A stretch of DNA of 64,000 nucleotides, from contig CALWSU010000001.1 of NCBI GenBank assembly GCA_944384295.1, forward strand, positions 1 to 64,000. Direction: 5' to 3'. This document shows positions 26,852 to 37,590 of this stretch, in pieces. The notes beneath the pieces are model-generated. The model saw only the letters and a list, made by a program, of their open reading frames with translations, did not search any database and was not told the origin of the DNA. Origin of the DNA: an uncultured Lachnospiraceae bacterium. GTDB lineage: Bacteria > Bacillota > Clostridia > Lachnospirales > Anaerotignaceae. Positions within the stretch are counted from its first letter, which is position 1; each line of letters starts with the position of its first letter. Made by a program: the position numbers and the translations under genes.

Positions 26852-28120
26852 ATGGATATACAACTGAAAGAAATTTATTGGTCATTACAAACATTAACTG
26901 TATTTCGTCCTTTGCTCAAGCAGCCATTGTTACAACAACTTGTACAATACCTGCAATCTGCACAGGAATTAGAAACCCATGCCGATGACATGGCTACCGT
27001 AACAAAAACAATTTCAGCATATTGTGACTTTACAGCTGAAATATATAGTAGTTATGACGAAAAACAAACAGAAATTTCAGATAACTTAACGGTTTATTTA
27101 TATCATCATATGATGTTTTGTGAAACAGATTATCTCAAGGCATGTGCATATGGAAAAACACCTTCCGCATTATTACAACACAGATTGACAGAAGAATTAG
27201 AAATACTGCAAAAGGTCGCACAGCTTACGCCAGAAGTACTGCAAAAGCCTTTACGTGATGCAGGTTATACGATGCCATTGCCAAGTTGGACAACTTGTGT
27301 ATTGGATTTTGCAAAAGATTATCAGGCAAGAATACAACATTTGCCAAAAACAGGCTTTGGCTTATTCGCGTCCTATCACACATTTTTATATACCAATGGA
27401 AAGATTCGTCCTATCAAACACCCTGATACACAAATATTAGAGGATTTGACAGGATATGAACGCGAACGCAGACAGGTATTACGCAACACAGAAGTATTTT
27501 TAGCAGGTGGTACCGCTTCCAATGTACTGCTTTATGGCGATGCCGGAACTGGAAAAAGCACAACCGTCAAAGCAATTGCAAATTCTTTCTTTCCACAAGG
27601 ACTGCGTTTGATTGAAGTCAAGAAAAACGAATTATATCAATTGCCCGATTTGTTAGATGTGCTTTCTGGCAATCCGTTAAAATTTATATTATTTATTGAT
27701 GATTTAAGTTTTACAGGCAATGATGATAATTTTTCTGCATTAAAAGCAATCTTAGAGGGTGGCGTGGCGTCTTGCGGCAAAAATGTACTGATTTATGCTA
27801 CCAGCAATCGTCGTCACCTGGTAAAAGAAAATATGGCAGACCGCCAAGGTGACGCACTTTATCTGAATGATACTTTGCAAGAAACCATGAGTTTAGCGGC
27901 ACGATTTGGCTTAACCATCACATTCCAAAAACCAGACAAAGAAGATTATCTTTCTATCGTCAAACATTTGGCAATACAATATGGCGTATCTATGCCAGAA
28001 GATGAACTTTTCACAAAAGCAGAAACCTATGCAATTCGTTGTAACGGCAGAAGCCCACGCACTGCGAAACATTTCATAGAATTACAAAAATCAGGCATTT
28101 TTGAAAAGAATACTTTTTAA
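26852..28120 (+). CDS. DUF815 family AAA-type ATPase
   Basis: 422 residues from ATG 26852 (AGAGGTGGCG upstream); the open frame back to 26765 has no ribosome site. An N-terminal helical region (~1-200) precedes an ATPase domain with Walker A GDAGTGKST (~residue 230) and Walker B ILFIDDLSF. The arrangement and the phrases NVLLYGDAGTGKST and IYATSNRRHLVKE are typical of DUF815. Function is not established; such proteins are widespread in anaerobic bacteria. The gene is a single unit with a strong terminator. Confidence 0.88.
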   Translation: MDIQLKEIYWSLQTLTVFRPLLKQPLLQQLVQYLQSAQELETHADDMATVTKTISAYCDFTAEIYSSYDEKQTEISDNLTVYLYHHMMFCETDYLKACAYGKTPSALLQHRLTEELEILQKVAQLTPEVLQKPLRDAGYTMPLPSWTTCVLDFAKDYQARIQHLPKTGFGLFASYHTFLYTNGKIRPIKHPDTQILEDLTGYERERRQVLRNTEVFLAGGTASNVLLYGDAGTGKSTTVKAIANSFFPQGLRLIEVKKNELYQLPDLLDVLSGNPLKFILFIDDLSFTGNDDNFSALKAILEGGVASCGKNVLIYATSNRRHLVKENMADRQGDALYLNDTLQETMSLAARFGLTITFQKPDKEDYLSIVKHLAIQYGVSMPEDELFTKAETYAIRCNGRSPRTAKHFIELQKSGIFEKNTF

Positions 28121-28124
28121 ACAC

Positions 28125-28171
28125 AAAAGAGGAGATTGAATTGGTTATATGCCAATCCAATCTCCTCTTTT
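28125..28171. terminator. Bidirectional terminator between DUF815 gene and ilvD
   Basis: AAAAGAGGAGATTG / CAATCTCCTCTTTT stem with an inner TTGG/CCAA stem, between convergent genes. Confidence 0.85.
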
Positions 28172-28228
28172 TTATATAAATTCAGAATGATATGGTAAAT
28201 ATATTATTTGTAGGATTGTATTACTGTA

Positions 28229-29923
28229 TTACTGCATTACTGCACCTTGGTTAGAAGCTGCCACATTTCTTGCATAACGTACCAGCCAACCGCTTGTTAC
28301 TTTGGGCGCAGGCGCAACATATTCTTTTCTTCTTTGTGCCCATTCTTCCTCGGACAACTCTACATTGATTGCATGATTGGGAATATCAATCGTAATCCTA
28401 TCTCCCTCACGCAGCAAACCAATTTCGCCGCCTGCCGCAGCTTCTGGACATACATGTCCGATAGATGCACCTTTTGTTGCGCCAGAAAATCTGCCATCTG
28501 TAATCAATGCAACCGATTCCGCTAAGCCCATACCTGCCAAAGCGCTGGTAGGTTTGAGCATTTCTCTCATGCCTGGACCGCCTTTTGGTCCTTCATAACG
28601 AATCACAACCACATCTCCAGCTTTGATTTGACCATCATAGATTGCTGCAATGGCATCATCTTCATCGTCAAACACTCTTGCCGGACCAGTATGGCAAAGC
28701 ATATTTTCCGCTACCGCACTACGTTTTACCACACAGCCATCTTTTGCGATATTGCCCCACAAAACCGCGATGCCACCAGTGGTGCTATAAGGTGTTTCAA
28801 TAGGTCGAATGATTTCAGAGTTCCGATTTTTGGCATGCACAATATTTTCGCCTAATGTTTTTCCTGTTACGGTTTGACATTGTAAGGAAAGCAAATCTTT
28901 TTTTGCTAATTCTGACTGTACTGCTGGAATACCGCCTGCCTGCTGCAAATCTACAATATAAGTGCTTCCAGCTGGTGCCAGACGACACAAGTTTGGTACT
29001 TTTTCAGAAATCTCATTGAATGTATCCAAACTTAAGGAAACGCCTGCTTCATTCGCAATCGCCAACAAATGCAATACACTATTGGAAGAACAACCAAGCG
29101 CCATATCACAAGCAATTGCATTGCGAATCGAAGTTTCATTCACAATATCACGTGCTTTGATGTCCTTTTCTACCAGTTCCATAATTTTCATACCAGCCTG
29201 TTTTGCAAGGCGTATTCTGCCGCTTTGTACTGCTGGTATGGTCCCATTTCCGGGTAATGCAATCCCCAATGCTTCACACAGACAGTTCATACTATTTGCC
29301 GTAAACATACCAGAGCAAGAACCACAGCCAGGACATGCGTTTTCTTCAAAATCCGTTAATTCTTCTTCTGTCATTTGACCGCTCTTACATGCACCAACTG
29401 CCTCAAATGTTTCAGACAGACTCTTATATGCTTCTTGTTCGAGCCCTCCCTTATTTTTGGTTCTTACAATACCCGGCATCATTGGTCCACCAGAACATAC
29501 AATTGTGGGTAAATTGATGCGCAATGCACCCATCAACATACCAGGCACAATTTTATCACAGTTTGGAATCAACACCAAACCATCAAAACAATGTGCCATT
29601 GCCATCGTTTCCACGCTATCGGCAATCAATTCACGGCTTGCTAGACTATATTTCATACCAATATGTCCCATTGCAATACCATCACATACACCAATTGCGG
29701 GTACCATAATGGGTGTACCGCCTGCCATACGCACGCCTGCTTTTACTGCTTCTGCTACTTTATCCAAATGGATATGACCTGGTACAATTTCGCTATGTGC
29801 TGATACAACGCCAATCAAAGGACGGTCTAATTCCTCTTTGGTATACCCCATTGCATAAAACAGACTACGCATCGGGGCTTTGTCAACACCTTGTGTTACT
29901 TTTGCGCTATTTAATTTTTTCAT
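28229..29923 (-). CDS. ilvD: Dihydroxy-acid dehydratase
   Basis: 564 residues. Dehydrates 2,3-dihydroxyisovalerate and its methylvalerate homologue, the third step of valine/isoleucine synthesis. Iron-sulfur ligands are visible in NCDKIVPG (Cys) and [18 protein letters not shown]. It is the last gene of the ilvB-ilvN-ilvC-ilvD run but is separated from ilvC by 360 bp holding a MITE copy. It may therefore be read through from ilvB or have its own promoter; none was clear. Confidence 0.97.
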   Translation of the reverse strand: MKKLNSAKVTQGVDKAPMRSLFYAMGYTKEELDRPLIGVVSAHSEIVPGHIHLDKVAEAVKAGVRMAGGTPIMVPAIGVCDGIAMGHIGMKYSLASRELIADSVETMAMAHCFDGLVLIPNCDKIVPGMLMGALRINLPTIVCSGGPMMPGIVRTKNKGGLEQEAYKSLSETFEAVGACKSGQMTEEELTDFEENACPGCGSCSGMFTANSMNCLCEALGIALPGNGTIPAVQSGRIRLAKQAGMKIMELVEKDIKARDIVNETSIRNAIACDMALGCSSNSVLHLLAIANEAGVSLSLDTFNEISEKVPNLCRLAPAGSTYIVDLQQAGGIPAVQSELAKKDLLSLQCQTVTGKTLGENIVHAKNRNSEIIRPIETPYSTTGGIAVLWGNIAKDGCVVKRSAVAENMLCHTGPARVFDDEDDAIAAIYDGQIKAGDVVVIRYEGPKGGPGMREMLKPTSALAGMGLAESVALITDGRFSGATKGASIGHVCPEAAAGGEIGLLREGDRITIDIPNHAINVELSEEEWAQRRKEYVAPAPKVTSGWLVRYARNVAASNQGAVMQ

Positions 29924-29949
29924 ATTCTGTTATGGGGTATCACTCAAGA

Positions 29950-29978
29950 CACAAAAGCACCCTTTCGGGTGCTTTTGT
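29950..29978. repeat. Hairpin repeat, left flank of MITE copy
   Basis: CAAAAGCACCC / GGGTGCTTTTG hairpin, 27 nt upstream of the ilvD start. The same ~26-bp sequence, with one or two changes, stands at 30215-30239 on the other side of the MITE copy. Confidence 0.8.
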
Positions 29979-30213
29979 CAGGGTGTCGAAAAAAAAATCG
30001 ACACCCTGTCGTCAAAGGCTCATTGCATTCAAGCCTTTGGCGAGTAGACAGAAGTATAAAGCTTGAAGTTCCATCGGCTCAAAAGCCTTGAAACTTCGGC
30101 TTTTCCTTGTCGGAAATAAATTCCGACTGCGGATTAAAATTGGGGCACTCTTTGTTCCCCAAACCCTTCCGCGTTCTTGAAAAAAGTAAAAAATGTACTT
30201 CTTCTACAGTTTG
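29979..30213 (-). mobile_element. MITE-like element, internally deleted copy (235 bp)
   Basis: Shares both ends and the GTCGTCAAAGGCTCATT, CTTCGGCTTTTCC and TTCCGACTGCGGA blocks with copies at 24285 and 42770, but lacks the middle part. It lies between ilvC and ilvD and is flanked by the ~26-bp hairpin repeat. Confidence 0.75.
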
Positions 30214-30214
30214 G

Positions 30215-30239
30215 CAAAAGCACCCTTTCGGGTGCCTTT
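30215..30239 (-). terminator. Terminator hairpin after ilvC (right flank of MITE copy)
   Basis: GGCACCC-GAAA-GGGTGC hairpin followed on the minus strand by TTTTGCC, 45 bp beyond the ilvC stop. Confidence 0.65.
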
Positions 30240-30283
30240 GCATGAGGAATCCCCTTCCTCCTTCTTCGTAAATTTATATATTT

Positions 30284-31384
<1,101 letters not shown>

Positions 31385-31906
31385 TTATACTGTTTCTGCC
31401 ATACCGCGTTCAATTCCTGTAATGCCCGTACGACAAACCTCAATCACATCATAACAAGACAACATATCCATAAAGCCATCTATTTTTTCTGGTGAACCAG
31501 TCAATTCTATAATCATACTGCTTTTAGACAAATCAATGATTTTGCCACGATAAATGGTAACAATTTCATGGATTGCGGAACGTTCTGATTTATCTGCACG
31601 GATTTTCACCAAAAGCAGTTCTCGATAAATGCTATTTTTCATATCCAGCAAATAAATTTCTTTGACAACCTCTAATTTTTCTGTCTGTGAAATAATCTGA
31701 TGTAAAACATTCTCGTCATTTTCACTCGTCACTACTGTGATTCTTGTCAAATTGGGAATATGTGTTTCCGAAGCAGTAATGGTACTGATATTAAAATTTC
31801 TGCGACCAAACAAGCTAGAAATACGAGCCAATACATTCGGCTGATTGTCTACCAGCATACGTACTACCTGTCTGGGCGCGTTTTTATCTATTTTGATTTC
31901 TGTCAT
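31385..31906 (-). CDS. ilvN: Acetolactate synthase small (regulatory) subunit
   Basis: 173 residues from ATG 31906, which has AGAAGG 9 nt upstream; the ATG at 31915 is only 3 nt from it. An ACT domain (residues ~12-85, starting VRMLVDNQPNVLARISSLFGRR) binds valine for feedback control of IlvB. A C-terminal ALS_ss_C domain follows (SERSAIHEIVTIYRGKIIDLS). It starts 28 bp after ilvB. Confidence 0.96.
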   Translation of the reverse strand: MTEIKIDKNAPRQVVRMLVDNQPNVLARISSLFGRRNFNISTITASETHIPNLTRITVVTSENDENVLHQIISQTEKLEVVKEIYLLDMKNSIYRELLLVKIRADKSERSAIHEIVTIYRGKIIDLSKSSMIIELTGSPEKIDGFMDMLSCYDVIEVCRTGITGIERGMAETV

Positions 31907-31934
31907 TGCATGCACCTTCTTTCATCATCTTTCC

Positions 31935-33605
31935 TCAATTCAAAATAATATCTTCTACTGTACCGCCATTTGGTATCATAGGCAGTACTTTTTCTTCTGG
32001 ATTGATGATACATTCAATCCAAACCGGACCAGTCTGCTGCAATGCTTGGGCAAACGCTTTTTCAAATTCCTCAGGTGTTTCTGCACGATATCCTTTGACA
32101 CCAAAGCCTTCCGCCAATTTCACAAAATCTGTTTTTCTTTCTGGTGTGGTCGCAGAATATCTTTTTTCATAAAATGAACTTTGCCATTGATACACCATAC
32201 CCAAAACATGGTTATTCATAATAATGGTAATAATCGGTAAGTTTTCACTGACTGCGGTACAAGCTTCATTCAAATTCATATGGAAAGAAGCATCTCCTGT
32301 AATATGAATCACACGCTGATTGGGGCAGCCAACTTTTGCACCAATTGCTGCGCCATAGCCAAAGCCCATCGTACCCAAACCGCCACTGGTCAAGAATGCT
32401 TTTGTGTTGCGATGTTTGATATATTGCGCTGCCCACATTTGATGCTGTCCTACATCTGTGACATAAATGGTTTCTTGGTCTGTCATATCGCACATCGTAT
32501 TGATAATATCTCTTGGGTGCAATTTCGCTTCTGGACATTGTGCCATCACAGAAGATTGCTTCCATTCTGCGATTTGTTCCAACCATGCGCTTCTCTTTTT
32601 CGCATCAACCAAAGGCAATACCTTTGTTAAAAAGTATTTCACATCAGATAATACACTTAAATCTACAATAACGTTTTTATTGATTTCGCTTTCATCAATA
32701 TCCACTTGCACCTTGATTGCATTTTTCGCAAATTTTTCCATATTCAATGCAACACGGTCTGAAAAACGAGTTCCCAAAGCCAGCACCAAATCTGCTTGGT
32801 CTACCGCTTTATTGGCTGCTACGCTGCCATGCATACCAATCATACCAAGGGAATGTTCGTCTTGATACCCAACGATGCCAACTGCCATCATGGTATATGT
32901 GATAGGGATATCTGCCTTTTCAATCAATTCTTTTAATTCATTTCCTGCATCAGCCGCAGGTACACCACCACCACAATAAATAACTGGTCGTTCCGCTTGA
33001 TTGATATATTCTGCAATTTTTTCAATTGCTTCTTGTTCTGCAAGTGGTTTTACTTTGTTTGGTTTTTGTTTCGGCTGTGGTGTAAATTCACACAAAGCAG
33101 CAGAAACATCTTTTGTAACGTCTACCAATACAGGACCTTTTCGCCCTGTTTCCGCAATGCGAAATGCCTCTCTGACCGCATGCGCCAAATCTTCCACTTT
33201 ATTCACGAAAAAATTATGTTTTGTAATTGGCATTGTAATGCCAGTAATATAAACTTCTTGAAAGGCATCTCTGCCAATCAGGCTATTTGCTACATTAGAT
33301 GTAATGGCAACCATCGGAATGCTATCCATAAAGGCTGTTGCGATCCCGGTCACCAAATTTGTTGCACCGGGACCGCTGGTTGCAAAAACCACACCAGTTC
33401 GTCCCGTCGCTCTCGCATAGCCATCTGCCGCATGGGCAGCACCTTGTTCATGTGCTGTTAAGACATGGCGAATTTGAGAACGTTTTTCATAGGAATATAG
33501 TGTGTCGTAAATGTTTAGTGCGGCACCACCCGGATATCCGAATACTGTGTCCACACCCTGCTCCAGCAGAATCTCCATGATAATTTGTGATCCTGTCATT
33601 TTCAT
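31935..33605 (-). CDS. ilvB: Acetolactate synthase large (catalytic) subunit
   Basis: 556 residues. Condenses pyruvate with pyruvate or 2-oxobutyrate using thiamine diphosphate, FAD and Mg, the first common step to branched-chain amino acids. Visible: activating Glu in LTAHEQGAAHAADG, FAD region with GMHGSVAANKAVDQADLVLALGTRFSDRV, and the ThDP/Mg motif GDASFHMNLNE...NNHVLGM. ATG 33605 follows AAAGGGTG. First gene of the ilv operon, transcribed from the promoter at 33711-33739. Confidence 0.97.
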   Translation of the reverse strand: MKMTGSQIIMEILLEQGVDTVFGYPGGAALNIYDTLYSYEKRSQIRHVLTAHEQGAAHAADGYARATGRTGVVFATSGPGATNLVTGIATAFMDSIPMVAITSNVANSLIGRDAFQEVYITGITMPITKHNFFVNKVEDLAHAVREAFRIAETGRKGPVLVDVTKDVSAALCEFTPQPKQKPNKVKPLAEQEAIEKIAEYINQAERPVIYCGGGVPAADAGNELKELIEKADIPITYTMMAVGIVGYQDEHSLGMIGMHGSVAANKAVDQADLVLALGTRFSDRVALNMEKFAKNAIKVQVDIDESEINKNVIVDLSVLSDVKYFLTKVLPLVDAKKRSAWLEQIAEWKQSSVMAQCPEAKLHPRDIINTMCDMTDQETIYVTDVGQHQMWAAQYIKHRNTKAFLTSGGLGTMGFGYGAAIGAKVGCPNQRVIHITGDASFHMNLNEACTAVSENLPIITIIMNNHVLGMVYQWQSSFYEKRYSATTPERKTDFVKLAEGFGVKGYRAETPEEFEKAFAQALQQTGPVWIECIINPEEKVLPMIPNGGTVEDIILN

Positions 33606-33663
33606 ATTGCTACACCCTTTCTTCCTAAAAAACTATCTTTTGTATTTCGTACTGCTTTTTCTT

Positions 33664-33683
33664 TTGTATTTGTTGTGATACAA
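33664..33683. promoter_or_regulatory. Palindromic operator, site 1 (ilv side)
   Basis: TTGTAT-N8-ATACAA with the arms extending to 8 bp (TTTTGTAT/ATACAAAA). It lies about +20 to +40 in the ilvB leader. A half-site TTGTATTT occurs at 33640. Confidence 0.65.
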
Positions 33684-33687
33684 AAAA

Positions 33688-33707
33688 ATGTATTTTTTTT
33701 GATACAA
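33688..33707. promoter_or_regulatory. Palindromic operator, site 2 (ilvB +1 region)
   Basis: ATGTAT-N8-ATACAA, one mismatch from site 1; it overlaps the predicted ilvB transcription start just downstream of the -10 box. Confidence 0.6.
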
Positions 33708-33710
33708 TCC

Positions 33711-33739
33711 ATTATATTACACTTTTCCCAATTGTCAAG
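33711..33739 (-). promoter_or_regulatory. SigA promoter of the ilv operon
   Basis: Perfect TTGACA-N17-TATAAT on the minus strand, 106 bp upstream of ilvB. Confidence 0.8.
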
Positions 33740-33797
33740 AAGATTTTTTAGTAATATTTTATAATAAAATTTTAACAATGTATTTTCAAAAATACAC

Positions 33798-33826
33798 TTG
33801 ACAAATTGTATTTGTTTTAGTACAAT
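33798..33826 (+). promoter_or_regulatory. SigA promoter of the leu operon
   Basis: TTGACA-N17-TACAAT on the plus strand, leaving a leader of ~150 nt before leuA. Confidence 0.8.
33806..33825. promoter_or_regulatory. Palindromic operator, site 3 (leu promoter)
   Basis: TTGTAT-N8-GTACAA, one mismatch from site 1 and sharing its spacer start TTGTT. It covers the spacer and -10 box of the leu promoter, so a bound protein would block RNA polymerase. Confidence 0.65.
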
Positions 33827-33860
33827 TTCAGTCATTCACAGAAAACATTGTGAAACTCTT

Positions 33861-33943
33861 TTGTAGACACGCCTGAAATATCATAAAAACATGATAACCT
33901 CCATACAGGCGTATCTACAAAATCGGATTTGGGAACATCCGAT
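33861..33943 (+). promoter_or_regulatory. Structured leader of leuA mRNA
   Basis: A 15-bp stem (TTGTAGACACGCCTG with its partner at 33906-33920, one mismatch) encloses TATCAT/ATGATA. A second stem ATCGGAT/ATCCGAT (33922-33943) follows, ending in an A-rich, not T-rich, tract. No T-box sequence or leucine-rich leader peptide was seen. Confidence 0.5.
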
Positions 33944-33983
33944 ACAAAAAAACAAAAATTTGGAAAGGAAAGGTTTGATTATT

Positions 33984-35693
33984 ATGATGAAAAATTGTGA
34001 AAAGTATGAAGTCGGTTATTTTATGCCACCAGAACCCTCTATGCAATGGGTAAATAAAGATCACTTGGAAAAAGCACCCGCTTGGTGCAGCGTTGATTTG
34101 AGAGATGGTAATCAAGCCCTAATCGTTCCCATGAGTCTAAATGAAAAAGTAGAGTTCTTCCGTTTTCTGGTTTCACTTGGTTTTAAAGAAATCGAAGTTG
34201 GCTTTCCTGCCGCTTCTGAAACAGAGTATGAATTTTTACGTACATTGATTGAACAAAATATGATTCCAGATGATGTGACAGTACAGGTACTGACACAGTC
34301 CAGAGAACATATCATTGCAAAAACATTTGAATCCTTAAAAGGCGTAAAACGTGCAATTGTACATCTGTATAACTCTACTTCACTGGCACAAAGGGAACAG
34401 GTTTTCCGCGCCAATCAGCAAGAAATCATTGATATTGCTGTCAGTGGTGCGAAACTGATGAAAGAATACGCAAAGAAAATGCCCGAAACAGATTTTCGGT
34501 TTGAATACTCTCCAGAAAGTTTTACTGGTACAGAAATCGACTTTGCAGAAGCCATTTGTAATGCAGTAATTGACATTTGGGAACCTACCCCAGAAAAGAA
34601 AGTCATCATCAATCTGCCTGCAACGGTTTCTATGTCCATGCCGCATGTGTATGCCGCACAGATTGCTTATATGTCGAATCATCTGCATCAGCGTGAAAAT
34701 GTAATTTTGTCTCTGCATCCACATAACGACCGTGGTACTGCGGTTGCTGATGCGGAACTTGGTTTGCTGGCAGGCGGTGACCGTATCGAAGGCACATTGT
34801 TCGGAAACGGTGAAAGAACAGGGAATGTAGATATTGTCACATTGGCAATGAATCTGTTTTCTCATGGGGTAGACCCTGAACTTGATTTTTCTGATATGCC
34901 TTCTGTCGTTGCAGCATATGAAAAATATACCGATATGAAAGTACATCCTCGTCAGCCTTATGGCGGTCAATTGGTATTTGCTGCTTTCTCTGGCTCCCAC
35001 CAAGATGCCATTGCAAAAGGTATGAAATACAGAGAAGATAAACATATGCACCGTTGGATGGTACCCTATCTGCCCATTGATCCACATGATGTGGGCAGAG
35101 AATACGAAGCAGATGTTATCCGTATCAACAGCCAATCCGGCAAAGGCGGTATCGCTTATATTCTGGAACAAAATTATGGTTTCCATATTCCTGTAAAAAT
35201 GCGAGAAGAAATCGGTTATATGGTAAAAAGTGTTTCTGACCACAGCCATAAAGAACTGACCCCCGCTGAAGTATTTGAAACATTTAAAAATGAATATATC
35301 AATAAATTTGATCCGATTGACATTACAGATGCTACTTTCCGTAAAAACTCTACCTATAAAGGAGATGACGGCTATACAGTAGACATTCATGTCAATATTG
35401 CCGGAACAGAATATGACTTTACTGCAAGCGGCAATGGTCGTTTGGACGCTGTCAGCAATGCATTGCGTCAATCCAAACTTTACAGCTTTGATTATACCTT
35501 TGTTACTTATGCAGAACACGCATTAGATGCTGAATCCAATTCTCGTGCGGCTGCATATGTTGCCATCGCAGACCAAGACGGAAAAGTATATTGGGGTGTT
35601 GGTATGCATGCAGATATTATTTTGGCATCAATCAATGCTTTGGTAAGCGCAATCAATCGTCTGAACAAAGTAAGCCATTTTATCACGAAATAA
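33984..35693 (+). CDS. leuA: 2-isopropylmalate synthase
   Basis: 569 residues from ATG 33984, which follows AAAGGAAAGG; the frame opens at 33891 within the leader hairpin and is not the start. Condenses acetyl-CoA and 2-oxoisovalerate, the first step of leucine synthesis. Catalytic TIM barrel begins DLRDGNQALIVPM and has metal ligands in LHPHNDRG. The C-terminal LeuA dimer/leucine-feedback domain is residues ~440-565. The layout (N-terminal PPEPSMQWVN region) is the type 2 form known from actinobacteria, longer than the Bacillus/E. coli LeuA. Confidence 0.96.
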   Translation: MMKNCEKYEVGYFMPPEPSMQWVNKDHLEKAPAWCSVDLRDGNQALIVPMSLNEKVEFFRFLVSLGFKEIEVGFPAASETEYEFLRTLIEQNMIPDDVTVQVLTQSREHIIAKTFESLKGVKRAIVHLYNSTSLAQREQVFRANQQEIIDIAVSGAKLMKEYAKKMPETDFRFEYSPESFTGTEIDFAEAICNAVIDIWEPTPEKKVIINLPATVSMSMPHVYAAQIAYMSNHLHQRENVILSLHPHNDRGTAVADAELGLLAGGDRIEGTLFGNGERTGNVDIVTLAMNLFSHGVDPELDFSDMPSVVAAYEKYTDMKVHPRQPYGGQLVFAAFSGSHQDAIAKGMKYREDKHMHRWMVPYLPIDPHDVGREYEADVIRINSQSGKGGIAYILEQNYGFHIPVKMREEIGYMVKSVSDHSHKELTPAEVFETFKNEYINKFDPIDITDATFRKNSTYKGDDGYTVDIHVNIAGTEYDFTASGNGRLDAVSNALRQSKLYSFDYTFVTYAEHALDAESNSRAAAYVAIADQDGKVYWGVGMHADIILASINALVSAINRLNKVSHFITK

Positions 35694-35722
35694 TCGAAAC
35701 ACATAAGATACAGAATATATAT

Positions 35723-35763
35723 AGGACAGGTGCCGCAAGACAGTTTGTCGCGCCTGTCCTTTT
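35723..35763 (+). terminator. Hairpin between leuA and leuC
   Basis: Stem AGGACAGG / CCTGTCCT with an inner CGCAA.. /..TTTGTCG pairing, then TTTTCC. The short U run suggests partial termination that would lower leuCDB relative to leuA. Confidence 0.6.
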
Positions 35764-35795
35764 CCTAACCATCTGGAACAAAGGAGAGATTTTTT

Positions 35796-37055
35796 ATGGG
35801 AATGACTATGACACAAAAAATATTGGCAGCACATGCTGGACTGGATCATGTAGAAGCTGGACAGCTGATTCGTGCCAATTTAGATATGGTATTAGGGAAT
35901 GACATCACCTCCCCTGTTGCTATCAATGAATTTGAAAAAGCCGGATTTTCTGGTGTATTTGATAAAAGTAAAATTTCTATGGTTATGGACCATTTCACAC
36001 CAAATAAAGACATCAAAGCCGCACAACAATGTATGCAATGTCGTAGTTTTGCGCGGAAGTTTGATATTGACAATTTTTATGATGTAGGCAATATGGGTAT
36101 CGAACATGCATTATTGCCAGAAAAAGGTCTGGTTGCTGCCGGAGAATGTATCATCGGCGCCGATTCTCATACTTGTACGTATGGCGCATTGGGTGCATTT
36201 TCTACAGGTGTTGGCTCTACCGATATGGCGGCAGGTATGGCAACTGGTCAAGCTTGGTTCAAAGTACCAGAAGCCATTTGTTTTCGTTTGCATGGACAAT
36301 TACAGCCTTATGTAAGCGGAAAAGATGTGATACTGCATATCATTGGTATGATTGGCGTAGATGGCGCATTGTATCAATCCATGGAATTTGTTGGAGATGG
36401 TCTGAAAAGTTTGAGTATGGACGACCGTTTATGTATTGCCAATATGGCAATTGAAGCAGGTGGAAAAAATGGTATTTTCCAAGTAGATGAAATCACAAGA
36501 GAATATATGAAAGACAAAGTCAATCGTCCCTACACAGCATATGACCCTGACGAAGATGCTGTATATGCAAAAACGTATGACATTGATTTGTCTGCAATCC
36601 GTCCTACAGTTGCTTTCCCACACCTGCCAGAAAACACAAAAACCATCGACGAAGTTGGTGATGTATCAATTCAGCAAGTTGTAATCGGTTCTTGTACCAA
36701 TGGTAGATTGTCCGATATGAAAACAGCAGCCGAAATTCTCAAAGGCAAAAAAATTCATAAAGATGTGCGTGCAATCATTATTCCTGCAACGCAAAAAATC
36801 TATAAAGAATGTATTCATGCTGGTTATTTAGATATTTTTATTGATGCTGGCTGTGTTGTTTCCACACCAACTTGCGGTCCTTGCTTAGGCGGACATATGG
36901 GCATTCTTGCCGAAGGAGAACGTTGTGTGGCAACCACAAACCGTAATTTTGTTGGACGTATGGGACACACTGCTTCTGAAGTTTATCTGGCAAGTCCTGC
37001 GGTTGCGGCAGCATCTGCCATTACCGGAAAAATCAGCAATCCCGCAGAAGTATAA
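35796..37055 (+). CDS. leuC: 3-isopropylmalate dehydratase large subunit
   Basis: 419 residues, the short (archaeal-type HacA/LeuC) length. With LeuD it isomerises 2- to 3-isopropylmalate through a 4Fe-4S cluster. Cluster ligands: GSCTNGR (Cys) and CGPCLGGH (two Cys). Substrate region [15 protein letters not shown] is present. AAGGAGAG lies before ATG 35796. Separated from leuD by 27 bp. Confidence 0.96.
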   Translation: MGMTMTQKILAAHAGLDHVEAGQLIRANLDMVLGNDITSPVAINEFEKAGFSGVFDKSKISMVMDHFTPNKDIKAAQQCMQCRSFARKFDIDNFYDVGNMGIEHALLPEKGLVAAGECIIGADSHTCTYGALGAFSTGVGSTDMAAGMATGQAWFKVPEAICFRLHGQLQPYVSGKDVILHIIGMIGVDGALYQSMEFVGDGLKSLSMDDRLCIANMAIEAGGKNGIFQVDEITREYMKDKVNRPYTAYDPDEDAVYAKTYDIDLSAIRPTVAFPHLPENTKTIDEVGDVSIQQVVIGSCTNGRLSDMKTAAEILKGKKIHKDVRAIIIPATQKIYKECIHAGYLDIFIDAGCVVSTPTCGPCLGGHMGILAEGERCVATTNRNFVGRMGHTASEVYLASPAVAAASAITGKISNPAEV

Positions 37056-37082
37056 ACCGTTTTTTTGAGGAGGTTTTGAATT

Positions 37083-37571
37083 ATGCAAGCAAAAGGTCAT
37101 GTGCATAAATATGGAGATAACATTGATACAGATGTTATCATTCCAGCTAGACATTTGAATACAGCAAATCATAAAGAATTGGCATCACATTGTATGGAAG
37201 ATATTGATATTGACTTTGTCAAAAAGGTGCAACCTGGCGATATTATGGTAGGCGGTTGGAATTTTGGCTGCGGTTCTTCCAGAGAACACGCACCCATCGC
37301 CATCAAAGAATCTGGCATTTCCTGCGTCATTGCAAAAACATTTGCACGTATTTTCTATCGTAATGCCATCAACATTGGTTTGGCAATTTTAGAATGTGAA
37401 GAAGCCAGCGATCGTATTGATAATGGAGATGAAGTATCCATTGATTTTGATACCGGCATTATCACAAATATCACAAAAAACGAAACATATCAAGCACTTC
37501 CCTTCCCTGATTTCATAAAAGAAATCATTGCGAAAGGCGGTCTGTTACCCTCTATACAAAAAGCAAAATAA
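37083..37571 (+). CDS. leuD: 3-isopropylmalate dehydratase small subunit
   Basis: 162 residues. Swivelling domain partner of LeuC. Typical start with [14 protein letters not shown] and the motif [20 protein letters not shown] precedes ATG 37083; leuB starts 19 bp after its stop. Confidence 0.96.
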   Translation: MQAKGHVHKYGDNIDTDVIIPARHLNTANHKELASHCMEDIDIDFVKKVQPGDIMVGGWNFGCGSSREHAPIAIKESGISCVIAKTFARIFYRNAINIGLAILECEEASDRIDNGDEVSIDFDTGIITNITKNETYQALPFPDFIKEIIAKGGLLPSIQKAK

Positions 37572-37590
37572 GAAAGGAAGTGCGAAATCT

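Noticed and set aside
33602-33835. 77-codon minus-strand frame in the ilv-leu control region
   Set aside because: The region is explained by promoters and operators; the frame is Lys/Asn/Phe-rich and has no ribosome site.
34380-35519. 379-codon frame antisense to leuA
   Set aside because: Lies entirely within leuA, and its Phe/Ile/Cys-rich composition is typical of a reverse-strand shadow.
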